NCBI GenBank assembly: GCA_903813345.2
Contig: CAIIXF020000006.1
Coordinates: 26,047,936 to 26,111,935, forward strand
Origin: Owenia fusiformis
Lineage: Eukaryota; Annelida; Polychaeta; Sabellida; Oweniidae
Direction: 5' to 3'
Length of the DNA: 64,000 bases
The notes beneath the pieces are model-generated. The model had not been told where the DNA came from, searched no databases, and worked only from the letters and a program-made list of their open reading frames with translations. Positions 63,301-63,704 of the stretch are shown here, piece after piece (the first letter of the stretch is position 1; each line of letters starts with the position of its first letter). Made by a program: the position numbers and the translations under genes.

Positions 63301-63704
63301 TATTCATAACATCAACATTTTAGAACTTTTGATTTACATTATATACTTACCAAAACAATCTTGCCTGAGGTCCGCAAACGGATTAAATAAGTTAACATAT
63401 TGGTTTATTCCATTCAACGAAATTCCTTTCCCCACTCTTCCCTTTACGGTTACTGGGTTGTTATAAACAGTCCCAGATAGACCAGCCCCTGGGATAGTAT
63501 TCCCACGAACTTCCTCCATAGGCGCGTAATACGCCAGACTCTCCGAGAAGACATCGAAGAACGCTTCGATGAAGTCCCCATGCTTCCAAGAATCCCAAAA
63601 GAAGAGCTCATCAAATACTGCCTCGCCGTAATACCCAAGTATGTCGTTAGGTCTGCCAAGCACGACTTGGTGTTTAGGTTTCGGGGGACCTGGGCGGCCA
63701 GTTC
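1..63704 (-). CDS. Giant mosaic extracellular protein gene: LamG / FAMeT / AbfB / kringle / X / DWC modules (46 exons, both ends outside window)
   Basis: Seen: 46 minus-strand exons totalling about 9,011 nt (about 3,000 residues), each bounded by AG and GT, with consistent phases throughout; most domain borders are phase 1, as in shuffled extracellular modules. Domains N to C: LamG (end), LamG1, LamG2, FAMeT1, AbfB1, Kr1, X1, linker, Kr2, Kr3, Kr4, linker-X2, FAMeT2, AbfB2, Kr5, X3, linker, Kr6, Kr7, Kr8, linker, X4, DWC1-3, FAMeT3, AbfB3 (cut). Known: kringles and LamG-like folds are extracellular binding modules; the AbfB fold (CBM42-like beta-trefoil) binds sugars; the FAMeT name is historical and implies no methyltransferase. 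Inference: a secreted or cell-surface adhesive/matrix protein; no catalytic domain, signal peptide or membrane segment lies in the window. Alternative: two neighbouring genes meeting at the 30.8-kb intron, made unlikely by the split X2 domain that joins in phase. Confidence 0.85.
636..1124 (-). CDS. Exon E45: FAMeT3 (single exon)
   Basis: Complete FAMeT domain in one 489-nt exon: [77 protein letters not shown]. Neither intron of FAMeT2 is present. Confidence 0.9.
1240..1310 (+). repeat. tRNA-like / SINE-type sequence in intron E44-E45
   Basis: TAGCTCAGCGG at 1248 fits a pol III A box, and GATTCGATCCC near 1287 is close to a B box, at tRNA-like spacing. The T-stem does not pair well, so a SINE relic or tRNA pseudogene is more likely than a working tRNA. 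Confidence 0.4.
1560..1724 (-). CDS. Exon E44: DWC module 3
   Basis: Encodes [50 protein letters not shown]. Acceptor CTGTAG|GT, donor TCAG|GTATG, phase 1-1. Confidence 0.8.
2109..2292 (-). CDS. Exon E43: DWC module 2
   Basis: Encodes [47 protein letters not shown]. Four cysteines spaced as in modules 1 and 3. No family name recognised. Confidence 0.8.
2293..3177. other. Intron E42-E43, no recognised element
   Basis: AT-rich intron; I see no gene, clear repeat or TIR in it. Confidence 0.5.
3178..3290 (-). CDS. Exon E42: DWC module 1, second half
   Basis: Encodes [21 protein letters not shown], then RPGLVPSR. Phase 1 start, phase 0 end (AGG|GTAAG), which fits E43. Confidence 0.78.
3364..3880. 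repeat. Minisatellite of donor-like 14-16-bp units, flush with the E41 splice donor
   Basis: Degenerate repeats of CTCACCTGTACATTCA. On the gene strand each unit reads CAGGTGAGTGAATGTA. CTCACCTG occurs at 3473, 3521, 3586, 3702, 3771 and 3851; CTTACCTG at 3537, 3755 and 3867, the last being the true donor. Confidence 0.85.
3872..3967 (-). CDS. Exon E41: DWC module 1, first half
   Basis: Encodes [31 protein letters not shown]. Its donor ACAG|GTAAG is the last member of a minisatellite made of donor-like units. Phase 1-1. Confidence 0.75.
4285..4548 (-). CDS. Exon E40: X4, last exon (diverged)
   Basis: Encodes [19 protein letters not shown], then [15 protein letters not shown] and [12 protein letters not shown]. 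The PNSRG motif of X1 to X3 is replaced by ANADG, so this copy is the most diverged. Donor GAAA|GTAAG. Confidence 0.83.
4934..5046 (-). CDS. Exon E39: X4, second exon
   Basis: Encodes [40 protein letters not shown] is identical to X2. Separated from E38 by a 2.4-kb intron filled by an inverted-repeat element. Confidence 0.82.
5224..7206. mobile_element. 2-kb element with long stuttering terminal inverted repeats
   Basis: The left end (CTAGGGCAGAGCATTTG, then TACTGAAAGGAG and repeated CAGTACA words) is the reverse complement of the right end (CAAATGCTCTGCCCTAG) for more than 60 bp. The arms continue as about 400 bp of imperfect 'cagtaca/tttttcagta' repeats. No transposase is seen. It occupies most of intron E38-E39. 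Confidence 0.8.
5693..6406. repeat. Direct duplication (about 350 bp x2) inside the TIR element
   Basis: Two copies offset by 357 bp, each starting AAATCACTCAAAAAG, passing a poly-G/poly-C stretch and ending near TACTGTAATCAAGTG. The first part of each copy resembles the inner part of the 'CAGGCCCGTAGCCAGG' MITE. Confidence 0.8.
7407..7524 (-). CDS. Exon E38: X4, first exon
   Basis: Encodes [29 protein letters not shown]. Acceptor TTTTAG|GT, donor TTTAG|GTAAG, ending phase 2. Aligns to the CPxxVGR ... PCDG start of the other X copies. Confidence 0.82.
7552..7760. mobile_element. MITE of the CAGGCCCGTAGCCAGG family
   Basis: Ends CAGGCCCGTAGCCAGG and CCTGGCTACGGGCCTG are inverted repeats. The inside holds poly-G, TTCACATTTGACAATTTTGG-type sequence and poly-C. 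Confidence 0.85.
7982..8041 (-). CDS. Exon E37: short linker before X4
   Basis: 60-nt phase 1-1 exon: [20 protein letters not shown]. Acceptor TTCCAG|AG, donor CCAG|GTATG. Support rests on splice sites, phase and position only. Confidence 0.68.
8042..8978. other. Intron E36-E37, no gene seen
   Basis: AT-rich. Near 8105 it holds the word CACCTGCCATTTGTTACA, also found near 17261 and 49711 (small dispersed repeat), and a (CAAA)n run at 8936-8970. Confidence 0.45.
8979..9239 (-). CDS. Exon E36: kringle 8 (single exon)
   Basis: 261 nt, slightly longer: [57 protein letters not shown]. Three extra residues follow NPTGP. Six cysteines. Confidence 0.92.
9743..9934. mobile_element. MITE of the CAGGCCCGTAGCCAGG family
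   Basis: GCCCGTAGCCAGG start and CCTGGCTACGGGC end, inner sequence as in the copy at 7552. The left end is slightly changed. Confidence 0.8.
10030..10281 (-). CDS. Exon E35: kringle 7 (single exon)
   Basis: 252 nt: [56 protein letters not shown]. Six cysteines. The usual W/Y before the fifth Cys region is Ile-Leu, a deviation from its neighbours. Confidence 0.92.
10686..10937 (-). CDS. Exon E34: kringle 6 (single exon)
   Basis: 252 nt: [55 protein letters not shown]. Six cysteines, phase 1-1. Confidence 0.92.
11214..11276 (-). CDS. Exon E33: Pro/Thr linker between X3 and kringle 6
   Basis: 63-nt phase 1-1 exon, [20 protein letters not shown]. Acceptor TTGCAG|GC, donor GATG|GTATG. Same place and size as E16 in unit 1. 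Confidence 0.75.
11678..11787 (-). CDS. Exon E32: X3, last exon
   Basis: Encodes [33 protein letters not shown]. Starts phase 2, ends phase 1. Aligns to the TINAPIY ... RSTFALRA end of X1. Confidence 0.84.
11830..11905. repeat. Short imperfect palindrome in intron E31-E32
   Basis: CATCTTCGCACGCTCGG faces CCGAGTGAACGAAGATG across about 35 bp; a small hairpin of MITE type. Confidence 0.4.
12074..12183 (-). CDS. Exon E31: X3, third exon
   Basis: Encodes [35 protein letters not shown]; carries the X core motif. Acceptor TTCTAG|GTG, donor TTCAG|GTAAA, ending phase 2. Confidence 0.84.
12863..12979 (-). CDS. Exon E30: X3, second exon
   Basis: Phase 0-0, 117 nt: [28 protein letters not shown]. Acceptor TTGTAG|GTA, donor CCA|GTAAG. 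Confidence 0.82.
13389..13582 (-). CDS. Exon E29: Pro/Thr linker and start of X3
   Basis: Linker [16 protein letters not shown], then [31 protein letters not shown] and [14 protein letters not shown]. Donor AAA|GTAAG, phase 0. Shows X can be uninterrupted through the point where X2 carries its 30.8-kb intron. Confidence 0.87.
13780..14031 (-). CDS. Exon E28: kringle 5 (single exon)
   Basis: 252 nt, phase 1-1, six cysteines: [55 protein letters not shown]. The NPDGE acidic motif is kept. Equivalent of kringle 1 in unit 1. Confidence 0.93.
14330..14725. repeat. 42-bp minisatellite flush with the AbfB2 splice donor
   Basis: About nine units of 42 bp (CATTTGTTGCCACTTTAAA plus a variable part). 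The unit contains the donor-side sequence of E27: CATACCTTG occurs at the true donor (14721) and again at 14543; other units carry CATACTTTG or TAACCTCAT variants. Confidence 0.85.
14726..15148 (-). CDS. Exon E27: AbfB2 (single exon)
   Basis: Complete AbfB trefoil in one 423-nt exon: [76 protein letters not shown]. The donor CAAG|GTATG sits at the edge of the 42-bp minisatellite. Confidence 0.9.
15434..15605 (-). CDS. Exon E26: FAMeT2, last part
   Basis: Encodes [41 protein letters not shown]. Acceptor TTGTAG|ATC, donor GTCA|GTAAG, phase 0 to 1. Confidence 0.85.
15876..16040 (-). CDS. Exon E25: FAMeT2, middle part
   Basis: Phase 0-0 exon: [28 protein letters not shown]. Its acceptor CTTACAG lies 24 bp from a 21-bp minisatellite filling most of the upstream intron. 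FAMeT1 and FAMeT3 lack the intron at its left end. Confidence 0.87.
16064..16755. repeat. 21-bp minisatellite with higher-order pattern, next to the E25 acceptor
   Basis: About 33 units of GTGTAGAGGTTCATGTAAAGG. Units ending TTCATG or TTTATG alternate in blocks of four (once six) and two, giving a 126-bp higher-order repeat. On the gene strand the array is pyrimidine-rich and fills about three quarters of the intron. Confidence 0.92.
16960..17120 (-). CDS. Exon E24: FAMeT2, first part
   Basis: Encodes [18 protein letters not shown] and NYTQ. Starts phase 1, ends phase 0 at the same point as FAMeT1 E7. Confidence 0.85.
17340..17425. repeat. Short tandem repeat, 24 bp x3
   Basis: CATATCTCAGTGTATTTACT repeated three times in intron E23-E24. 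Confidence 0.8.
17767..17964 (-). CDS. Exon E23: X2, C-terminal part
   Basis: Encodes [45 protein letters not shown]. Acceptor TTCTAG|GTG, donor CAAG|GTAAG, phase 1-1. Confidence 0.86.
18125..18860. repeat. 72-bp minisatellite in intron E22-E23
   Basis: About nine to ten units; GAAGTTAGACATGGGGGAGG recurs every 72 bp from 18163. Purine-rich on the plus strand. Later units change GGAGAGG to GCAGAGG, showing local homogenisation. Confidence 0.9.
18880..19082 (-). CDS. Exon E22: X2, middle; acceptor of the 30.8-kb intron
   Basis: Acceptor TTTTCAG|G completes AG|G (Arg) with E21 and continues X2: [37 protein letters not shown]. In X1, X3 and X4 the matching MxDNxFPCDG block is in a single exon. 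Donor ATAG|GTAGG, phase 1. Confidence 0.85.
19120..19302. mobile_element. MITE of the CAGGCCCGTAGCCAGG family
   Basis: Ends CAGGCCCGTAGCCAG and CTGGCTACAGGCCTTG; lies 38 bp into the 30.8-kb intron. Confidence 0.8.
19900..20056. mobile_element. Decayed MITE of the CAGGCCCGTAGCCAGG family
   Basis: CAGGCCCATAGTCAG start and CTAGACTACGGGCTTG end with the usual middle (GTGCTCAGAATGGTGAAAAC), poly-G lost. Confidence 0.65.
20253..20445 (+). promoter_or_regulatory. Probable TATA-type promoter inside the host intron, plus-strand orientation
   Basis: GC box GCCCCGCCCCC at 20255, reverse CCAAT (ATTGG) at 20374, CRE-like TGATGTCA near 20396, and TATAAAG at 20419, in that order and at typical spacings, within a locally GC-richer stretch. 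It points towards zinc-finger gene A, 5.8 kb downstream. That link is inference. Confidence 0.55.
20446..20546 (+). other. Candidate untranslated first exon of zinc-finger gene A
   Basis: From about 27 bp after the TATA box to a donor-like AAAGG|GTATGA at 20547. Would splice to the acceptor TTTCAG at 26255. No coding match is seen; needs transcript data. Confidence 0.35.
20547..23965. other. AT-rich intronic stretch
   Basis: No convincing gene. Two copies of AAATTCGCGGG (22825 and 23509) suggest a small dispersed repeat, and 21066-21090 (CCTGGCTACGCCCATG) is the end of the second MITE type. Confidence 0.45.
23966..24700. repeat. Tandem array of about 135-bp units bounded by GGCGGCCATTTT
   Basis: Five units, each with CTTCTACCAAAAGTGTC, ATTCACATACCAAATATGAA and CACTACTTTTCGAGTTA. 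GCGGCCATTTT and its complement recur at each border. Confidence 0.85.
24782..25059. mobile_element. MITE with CAGGGGCGTAGCCAG / CTGGCTACGCCC ends
   Basis: Inverted ends plus GGTGCGATCGC near both ends and poly-G/poly-C tracts. Related in style to, but distinct from, the CAGGCCCGTAGCCAGG family. Confidence 0.75.
25090..25270. repeat. Fragment of the GGCCATTTT repeat with a GGAC tail
   Basis: AAAATGGCCGCCATTTTG palindrome, then ACAAAATATGAACAAAATCG as in the array upstream, then (GGAC)n. The hAT element inserted at its end. Confidence 0.7.
25271..26056 (-). mobile_element. Non-autonomous hAT transposon with exact 8-bp target duplication
   Basis: Begins TAGAGGCTGACGGTA and ends ...CCTCTA, i.e. 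TAGAGG inverted ends. It is flanked on both sides by CCTATATC (25263-25270 and 26057-26064). Both subterminal parts are rich in ACCGGTA/TACGG words. A transposase remnant lies inside on the minus strand. Confidence 0.88.
25433..25709 (-). pseudogene. hAT transposase C-terminal remnant
   Basis: Minus-strand reading gives [17 protein letters not shown] followed by [11 protein letters not shown], the hAT dimerisation motif (AGN ... KR.RL.PE.V..L.F...). A single-base deletion separates it from an upstream FS in another frame. After the motif comes a TPELPNMD triple repeat. Catalytic parts are absent, so it is inactive. Confidence 0.75.
26256..26332 (+). other. 5' part of the coding exon of gene A before the first ATG
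   Basis: Begins after the acceptor GTGTTTCAG. In genes B and C the matching exon starts with ATTGTC(T/C)AC after the same kind of acceptor (30459 and 47171), so all three share this exon border. Confidence 0.6.
26333..27781 (+). CDS. C2H2 zinc-finger gene A (13 fingers), nested antisense in the host intron
   Basis: 482 residues from the first ATG. The frame stays open upstream to an acceptor at 26255, so a coding upstream exon is possible. N-terminal region has [18 protein letters not shown], then a CPVLKCK ... CLKCNTHFT cysteine pair shared with genes B and C. Thirteen C2H2 fingers follow, from HKCKICSKT to [10 protein letters not shown], with TGEKPF-type linkers (partly SRERTF, REERPF). 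Known: tandem C2H2 arrays bind DNA in the nucleus. Inference: transcriptional regulator. It lies wholly inside the intron splitting X2 of the minus-strand gene. AATAAA signals follow at 27916 and 27923. Confidence 0.88.
   Translation: MRHLRESQNHTTVNSVNDEDNDVNEAFFQNQAQNTDNNSQSSSESKQIVVSLCPLEIQNWLENRNETCPVLKCKVKHNHEERCLKCNTHFTRRFLLLKDNEGEERIQSITRKTHKCKICSKTLSSKSQLTSHMFIHKKKKLFKCELCLQEFTTKGSLITHTKNKNHNGYKCEVCFKTFARKFDCTVHMRVHKPDHWENREKPFKCDICLKAFVTEQYLHTHIKSHTGEYDFKCDICMREFSSNSNLVNHMRIHTGVRPFKCKICSAGFTQTSNLKRHINTHSRERTFKCEICLKKFKTRDSLKSHLLIHREERPFKCDMCSITFKFSCKLQRHKKVHTGEKPFKCEICSKRYTEKAYLINHSKIHTGETRKRFKCDTCSKTFTEKGNLRRHIRIHTGEKRFICKICSMRFNAKADLISHENLHKGIRPYKCKLCPMSYPRRSALVRHVHTHDPVALKCGICQEAFTTKFRIIGHMKRMHAGK
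27916..27928 (+). terminator. Polyadenylation signals for gene A
   Basis: Two AATAAA hexamers at 27916 and 27923, about 135 bp after the stop codon. Confidence 0.6.
28397..28545. repeat. 76-bp tandem duplication between genes A and B
   Basis: Two copies of TAAGCTAATAAGAAATTTTG ... CATACAACTCTATTGACTTA. Confidence 0.75.
28546..30458. other. Region between genes A and B, with a degenerate AGTGAACACCT repeat before the gene B exon
   Basis: No convincing coding sequence. From about 29990 to 30400 short words such as CAGTAAACACCT and CAGTGAACACC recur, as they do before gene C (46730-47110). The last 70 bp before the acceptor (TTTACTGTACAAATG, ATGCATATGC-like) are conserved between B and C. Confidence 0.55.
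30540..32264 (+). CDS. C2H2 zinc-finger gene B (12 fingers), nested antisense in the host intron
   Basis: 574 residues. Start ATG at 30540 ([10 protein letters not shown]) follows an acceptor at 30458 and an in-frame stop, so the start is firm. Residues about 30-110 are acidic and Asn/Asp-rich with three [13 protein letters not shown]-like repeats. Then [18 protein letters not shown], the CPVFKCK ... CLNCKTHFT block, and 12 C2H2 fingers. Fingers 4 to 8 are nearly identical to gene A at DNA level, against a more diverged N-terminus. Only 18 bp after the stop a TIR element begins, and the first good AATAAA lies inside it. Confidence 0.9.
   Translation: MEQLPLKKQCTDVISQNGDQTDNILKINENIDIISQSDDKNNSFPQNVKNDQNEKDIDCISENDQNEKDIDCISENDQNEKDEGCVSKMDKDKDYTLRNGDKWSFPLNDEDGDCGDGENDKYDNDISKSNNPGISESKQIVVSLCPLEIQNWRRYHRISSTGNDTTIATFSCPVFKCKNMHNPKEKCLNCKTHFTKRSSMSFNSRFPTCTKRYKNTQSNTRYNMLTYREEKMFQCKLCSSKFKTFKSLKKHKKWVKHGELKCEICFKVFVKKFDYTVHMRVHTGDKWDEREKPFNCNICSKGFTSKSYLLWHLKSHTGQQTDVKCDICMREFNSNSNLVNHMRIHTGERPFKCKICSAGFTQTSNLKRHINTHSRERTFKCEICLKKFITRDSLKTHLLIHREERPFKCDMCSQAFKFSSKLQRHKKVHTGEKPFKCEICSKSYTEKAHLINHSRIHTGEKGKCFKCETCSKTFTEKGNLQRHIRIHTGENQFICKFCSMRLADKVNLTAHENLHKGIRPYKCKLCPMSYPNHSALVRHIRTHNPVALKCDICQKNFKTKFRIIGHMKRMHGGK
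32283..32839. mobile_element. 557-bp TIR element abutting the gene B stop codon
   Basis: Left arm: TCAACTTATCCATACCC, then GGGCATACCCAGGAAGGGG. Right arm: CCCCTTCCTGGGTATGCC, then GGGTATGGATAAGTTGA. The inside contains TTTTGACTTTCAATGACAT, shared with the 1.8-kb tandem units, and AATAAATAAATAAAATA. Confidence 0.82.
33370..33480. repeat. Inner fragment of the CAGGCCCGTAGCCAGG MITE
   Basis: AAAACTGCATGATTTTGAAA and TTTGGCCATGGGG without the terminal repeats. Confidence 0.55.
33590..33790. repeat. Copy 1 of a dispersed repeat flanking the 34.5-40-kb block
   Basis: CTCTGTATTTCTGGAAATCT ... CTGACCTCAAAA ... AACATTTAGC is similar to 40985-41165 (TTCTGTATTTCTGGTTAG ... CTGACCTCAAAA ... AACACTTAGC). 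Confidence 0.6.
33883..34316. mobile_element. TIR element with a second MITE nested inside
   Basis: Outer arms GTACAGCTGGAAAATAACAT and ATGTTACTTTCCAGCTGAAC, extended by TTTGGTAAAAATT / TTTTACCAAA. Confidence 0.75.
33924..34049. mobile_element. 126-bp nested palindromic MITE
   Basis: TACTGGGGTTCGTTTTTCG faces AAAAACGGACCCCAGTA. The inner arms ATCGTAACTTACGAT and ATCGTAAGTTACGAT make a strong hairpin. Confidence 0.8.
34513..39917. repeat. Three tandem 1.8-kb units (recent triplication)
   Basis: Unit starts (TTGTTGTCCAGTTGATTG) at 34513, 36311 and 38117; lengths about 1798, 1806 and 1801. Only scattered substitutions and a few short indels separate them. Each contains ATGGAGCATTTGCCACAACA followed by a donor-like AGAG|GTAAAT. 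No transposase is recognised. Confidence 0.93.
40065..40275. repeat. Inverted partial copy of the 1.8-kb unit
   Basis: Reverse complement of the unit part around 35735-35910: AAGGTGATATGGTTTCATTA ... AGTCAGGCCTTGAAAAAAGTA. More diverged than the three direct units, so older. Confidence 0.85.
40276..41697. other. Intronic stretch with dispersed repeat pieces
   Basis: Internal similarity between 40560-40680 and 40760-40870 (TAATTTGGGTAATAT, CCTGCTT..GAC) and copy 2 of the dispersed repeat at 40985-41165. ATTCATAATTTTGTTTAG repeats at 41455-41505. No gene seen. Confidence 0.5.
41698..46245. repeat. Composite repeat, two tandem copies of about 2.5 kb and 2.0 kb
   Basis: Copies start at 41698 and 44219 with TTGGAAATTGAACGA then CAGACTCCAGATCTAGAC, each followed by an AGGATAGGAAGG-rich block (41840-42000; 44350-44515). 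Then come modules with CATAACTTCCGAACCGGAAG (about 42085, 42220, 43805, 44605, 44745, 45215, 45685). Ends with the hairpin AGACTCCAGATTTCATCTGG. Confidence 0.82.
42646..43075. mobile_element. 430-bp fold-back element inserted in the composite repeat
   Basis: The left arm (AGGGTGCATGTTGGGAAATT ... GCACTTATGTGCCTAGAAAA) and right arm (TTTTCTAGGCACATAAGTGC ... AATTTCCCATCATGCACCCT) are inverted over about 170-200 bp. A third partial arm lies at 46250-46350. Confidence 0.88.
46730..47115. repeat. Degenerate CTCAGTGAACACCT repeat upstream of gene C
   Basis: Words such as CTCTCAGTGAACACC and CAGTAAACACC recur irregularly about every 20-25 bp; the same type occurs before gene B. Confidence 0.65.
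47254..49110 (+). CDS. C2H2 zinc-finger gene C (11 intact fingers plus 1 degenerate), nested antisense in the host intron
   Basis: 618 residues from ATG 47254; a second in-frame ATG at 47260 ([10 protein letters not shown]) matches the gene B start and may be the real one. Acidic N-terminus with about 24-residue repeats ([20 protein letters not shown]). Then [24 protein letters not shown] ... CLNCKTHFT and the fingers. The first finger reads [10 protein letters not shown]: its second zinc-binding Cys is lost. In another, MRECCTNS, the core Phe is Cys. DNA-contact positions differ from A and B in several fingers. AATAAA at 49570. Confidence 0.9.
   Translation: MVMEQPSPKKECTDVIPQNDDQTDITEKDENTNIISQSNDKSNSVPENIKNDCNENDRLIVSKNEEDIDCISKNDQNEKDGRNVSKYEEDNDCISKNDQNEKDGWNVSKYEEDNDCISKNDQKNCEDGLSFSLKDGDGDCHISENDQNSDNINGYISQSDEENDSASGNDKCNTDLLKSNNPGISEGKQIVVSLCPMEIQKWRRYHRISSTGNDTNIATFSCPVFKCKNIHNPKERCLNCKTHFTKRSSMSFNSRLPTCTKGDKQTQSNMLSYRGDNRFKCEPYSSKFKTFESLKTHKQQVKHGKLKCEICFKVFDKKFDYTVHMRVHTGDKWNEREKPFNCNICSKGFSTKFYLVLHMKSHTGQQSSFKCDICMRECCTNSRLLNHMRIHTGARPFQCKICFAGFAQKYNLNDHMNTHLREKTCKCEICLKTFTTKRLLKTHLLTHSDERPFKCDMCSKAFKLNAKLQRHKMVHTGEKPFKCQICSKRYTVKAYLINHSKIHTGETREYFNCATCSKSFTEKSNLKRHIRLHTGEKHHECEICPKKFNSKTDLIQHENSHKGIKPYKCNLCPKAYSHTGSLSQHKLTHAPAIQCDICNETFPSRFTFNGHMKRIHNR
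49111..49844. other. 3' flank of gene C and end of the host intron
   Basis: Holds the gene C poly(A) signal at 49570 and a CACCTGCCATTTGTTACA word near 49711. The small open frames here show no recognisable domain. Confidence 0.5.
49570..49575 (+). terminator. Polyadenylation signal for gene C
   Basis: AATAAA, 460 bp after the stop codon of gene C and before the host exon E21. Confidence 0.55.
49845..49986 (-). CDS. Exon E21: Thr/Pro linker and start of X2; donor of the 30.8-kb intron
   Basis: Linker [16 protein letters not shown] followed by X start: [25 protein letters not shown]. Ends in the middle of a conserved block, donor ACAG|GTAGG, phase 2. A second possible acceptor 2 nt inside would give an early stop, so 49986 is chosen. 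Confidence 0.85.
50515..50565. repeat. Short tandem repeat AACTCAC(T/A)CAGTC
   Basis: CAGTCAACTCACTCAGTCAA-type repeat, about four units, intron E20-E21. Confidence 0.75.
50732..50891 (-). CDS. Exon E20: kringle 4, second part
   Basis: Starts phase 0 with TPHKHTR, then [39 protein letters not shown]. Keeps NPDGD, the acidic pair seen in lysine-binding kringles. Donor TGTG|GTAGG. Confidence 0.9.
51204..51292 (-). CDS. Exon E19: kringle 4, first part
   Basis: 89-nt exon: [26 protein letters not shown]; kringle cysteines 1 and 2. Acceptor TATAG|AA, donor CAG|GTACA, ending phase 0. Confidence 0.88.
51690..51941 (-). CDS. Exon E18: kringle 3 (single exon)
   Basis: 252 nt, phase 1-1: [53 protein letters not shown]. 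Six cysteines. PWCY has become PFCY and the NPDG acidic residues are missing. Confidence 0.92.
51985..52189. mobile_element. MITE of the CAGGCCCGTAGCCAGG family
   Basis: Full-length: CAGGCCCGTAGCCAGG and CCTGGCTACGGGCCTG ends, poly-G and poly-C blocks, middle as in the copy at 7552. Intron E17-E18. Confidence 0.87.
52469..52720 (-). CDS. Exon E17: kringle 2 (single exon)
   Basis: 252-nt phase 1-1 exon with all six kringle cysteines: [54 protein letters not shown]. The usual NPDG is NPEN, so the acidic lysine-binding pair looks lost. Confidence 0.92.
53391..53450 (-). CDS. Exon E16: Pro/Thr linker between X1 and kringle 2
   Basis: 60-nt phase 1-1 exon, too short for simple ORF finding: [20 protein letters not shown]. 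Acceptor CTTCAG|GGG, donor AAAG|GTTAG. The counterpart in unit 2 is E33. Confidence 0.75.
53855..54001 (-). CDS. Exon E15: X1, C-terminal part
   Basis: Encodes [19 protein letters not shown], then [12 protein letters not shown]. Acceptor TTCAG|GC, donor CACAG|GTGGG, phase 1-1. Confidence 0.82.
54215..54382 (-). CDS. Exon E14: X1, middle
   Basis: Encodes [12 protein letters not shown], then the X core [15 protein letters not shown] and IIPNSR. Phase 1-1. Its intron positions (after WRKT and after NSR) are not used by X2, X3 or X4. Confidence 0.82.
54700..54849. mobile_element. 150-bp palindromic MITE
   Basis: TAATCCTGATAGACAGAATG ... GAATCAAACGTTCTTGAATAAG faces CTTATTCCAGAATGTTTGATT ... TATAAGGATTA. 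Confidence 0.75.
54850..55710. other. Intron E13-E14, central part
   Basis: I see no gene or repeat structure here. Confidence 0.4.
55711..55951. mobile_element. 241-bp MITE with 29-bp TIRs and TA flanks (Tc1/mariner type)
   Basis: TACAGTTGGGGACAAAAATA at the left; TATTTATGTCCCCAACTGTA-like at the right. TA at both ends fits Tc1/mariner target duplication. Confidence 0.85.
56251..56472 (-). CDS. Exon E13: Thr/Pro linker and start of X1
   Basis: Starts with a Pro/Thr linker ([13 protein letters not shown]), likely flexible and O-glycosylated. Then X-domain start: [36 protein letters not shown] and YIDIWRKT. Donor CAA|GTAAG, phase 1. Confidence 0.82.
56631..56716 (-). CDS. Exon E12: kringle 1, second half
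   Basis: 86-nt exon: [29 protein letters not shown]; supplies kringle cysteines 4 to 6. Acceptor TTGTAG|A, donor TGTG|GTAAGG. Its phases fit E11 and E13 exactly. Confidence 0.9.
57018..57183 (-). CDS. Exon E11: kringle 1, first half
   Basis: Encodes [39 protein letters not shown]; kringle cysteines 1 to 3. Phase 1 start, phase 2 end between NNYC and R. Confidence 0.9.
57596..57750 (-). CDS. Exon E10: AbfB1, C-terminal part
   Basis: Too short to stand out as an open frame. Encodes [29 protein letters not shown] and [10 protein letters not shown], the last trefoil of AbfB, matching AbfB2 ([16 protein letters not shown]). Acceptor AACAG|A, donor ATG|GTAAA, phase 2 to 1. Confidence 0.85.
58171..58432 (-). 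CDS. Exon E9: AbfB1, N-terminal part
   Basis: AbfB (CBM42-like beta-trefoil) domain: [34 protein letters not shown] and DSTFRF. Ends phase 2. AbfB2 and AbfB3 have no intron here. Confidence 0.85.
58825..59143 (-). CDS. Exon E8: FAMeT1, second half
   Basis: Acceptor ATCAG|GTG (phase 0), donor AGAG|GTATC (phase 1). Encodes [37 protein letters not shown] and [14 protein letters not shown]. The cysteines align with those of FAMeT2 and FAMeT3. Confidence 0.87.
59391..59560 (-). CDS. Exon E7: FAMeT1, first half
   Basis: Farnesoic-acid-O-methyltransferase-like (Methyltransf_FA) domain, first strands: [17 protein letters not shown]. Phase 1 start, phase 0 end after LLYQ. FAMeT2 has an intron at the same place. 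Confidence 0.85.
59828..59989 (-). CDS. Exon E6: LamG2 C-terminal part
   Basis: Acceptor TTTTAG|CG, donor CAAG|GTGAT, phase 1-1. Encodes [23 protein letters not shown] and ends near DTYQG. The 1-kb intron between it and E5 is mostly the 112-bp tandem array. Confidence 0.85.
60016..60686. repeat. 112-bp tandem array, six copies
   Basis: GAATCATTTCAGAAAGTTAT recurs at 60016, 60128, 60240, 60352, 60464 and 60576; the last copy lacks 4 bp. Few differences between copies, so recent. In intron E5-E6. Confidence 0.95.
61026..61325 (-). CDS. Exon E5: LamG2 central part
   Basis: Acceptor TTTTCAG|GG, donor GAAC|GTATGT. Encodes [42 protein letters not shown] and LWVDGDEV, the same strand order as E2. 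Confidence 0.88.
61383..61520. mobile_element. 138-bp MITE with perfect 21-bp TIRs
   Basis: AATAGGGAGTTTAAGCTTGC and its exact reverse complement at the right end; intron E4-E5. Confidence 0.85.
61593..61769 (-). CDS. Exon E4: LamG2 N-terminal part
   Basis: Phase 1-1 exon encoding [38 protein letters not shown] and ending ECFG. Parallel to the second half of E1 (YYAPMEE ... DCFG). Confidence 0.86.
62050..62211 (-). CDS. Exon E3: LamG1 C-terminal part
   Basis: Acceptor CCAG|CGG, donor CAG|GTATG, phase 1-1. Encodes [11 protein letters not shown], then [12 protein letters not shown], closing the LamG fold. Same length (162 nt) as the equivalent exon E6 of LamG2. Confidence 0.86.
62719..63027 (-). 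CDS. Exon E2: LamG1 central part
   Basis: Phase 1-1 exon. Carries the LamG core strands: [40 protein letters not shown] and FYVDGVEV. Strongly similar to E5 of the next LamG, in particular the YYFSSGGQT motif. Confidence 0.88.
63351..63704 (-). CDS. Exon E1: end of a LamG-like domain plus start of LamG1
   Basis: Acceptor TTTAG at the right end, donor G|GTAAGT at the left, phase 1-1. The first half is the C-terminal part of a LamG-like (concanavalin-A jelly-roll) domain whose start lies beyond 64000 (motifs VVLGRPND and DELFFWD). The second half starts the next LamG ([20 protein letters not shown]). The equivalent pieces downstream (E3 and E4) are separate exons, so an intron between them is missing here. 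Confidence 0.85.
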
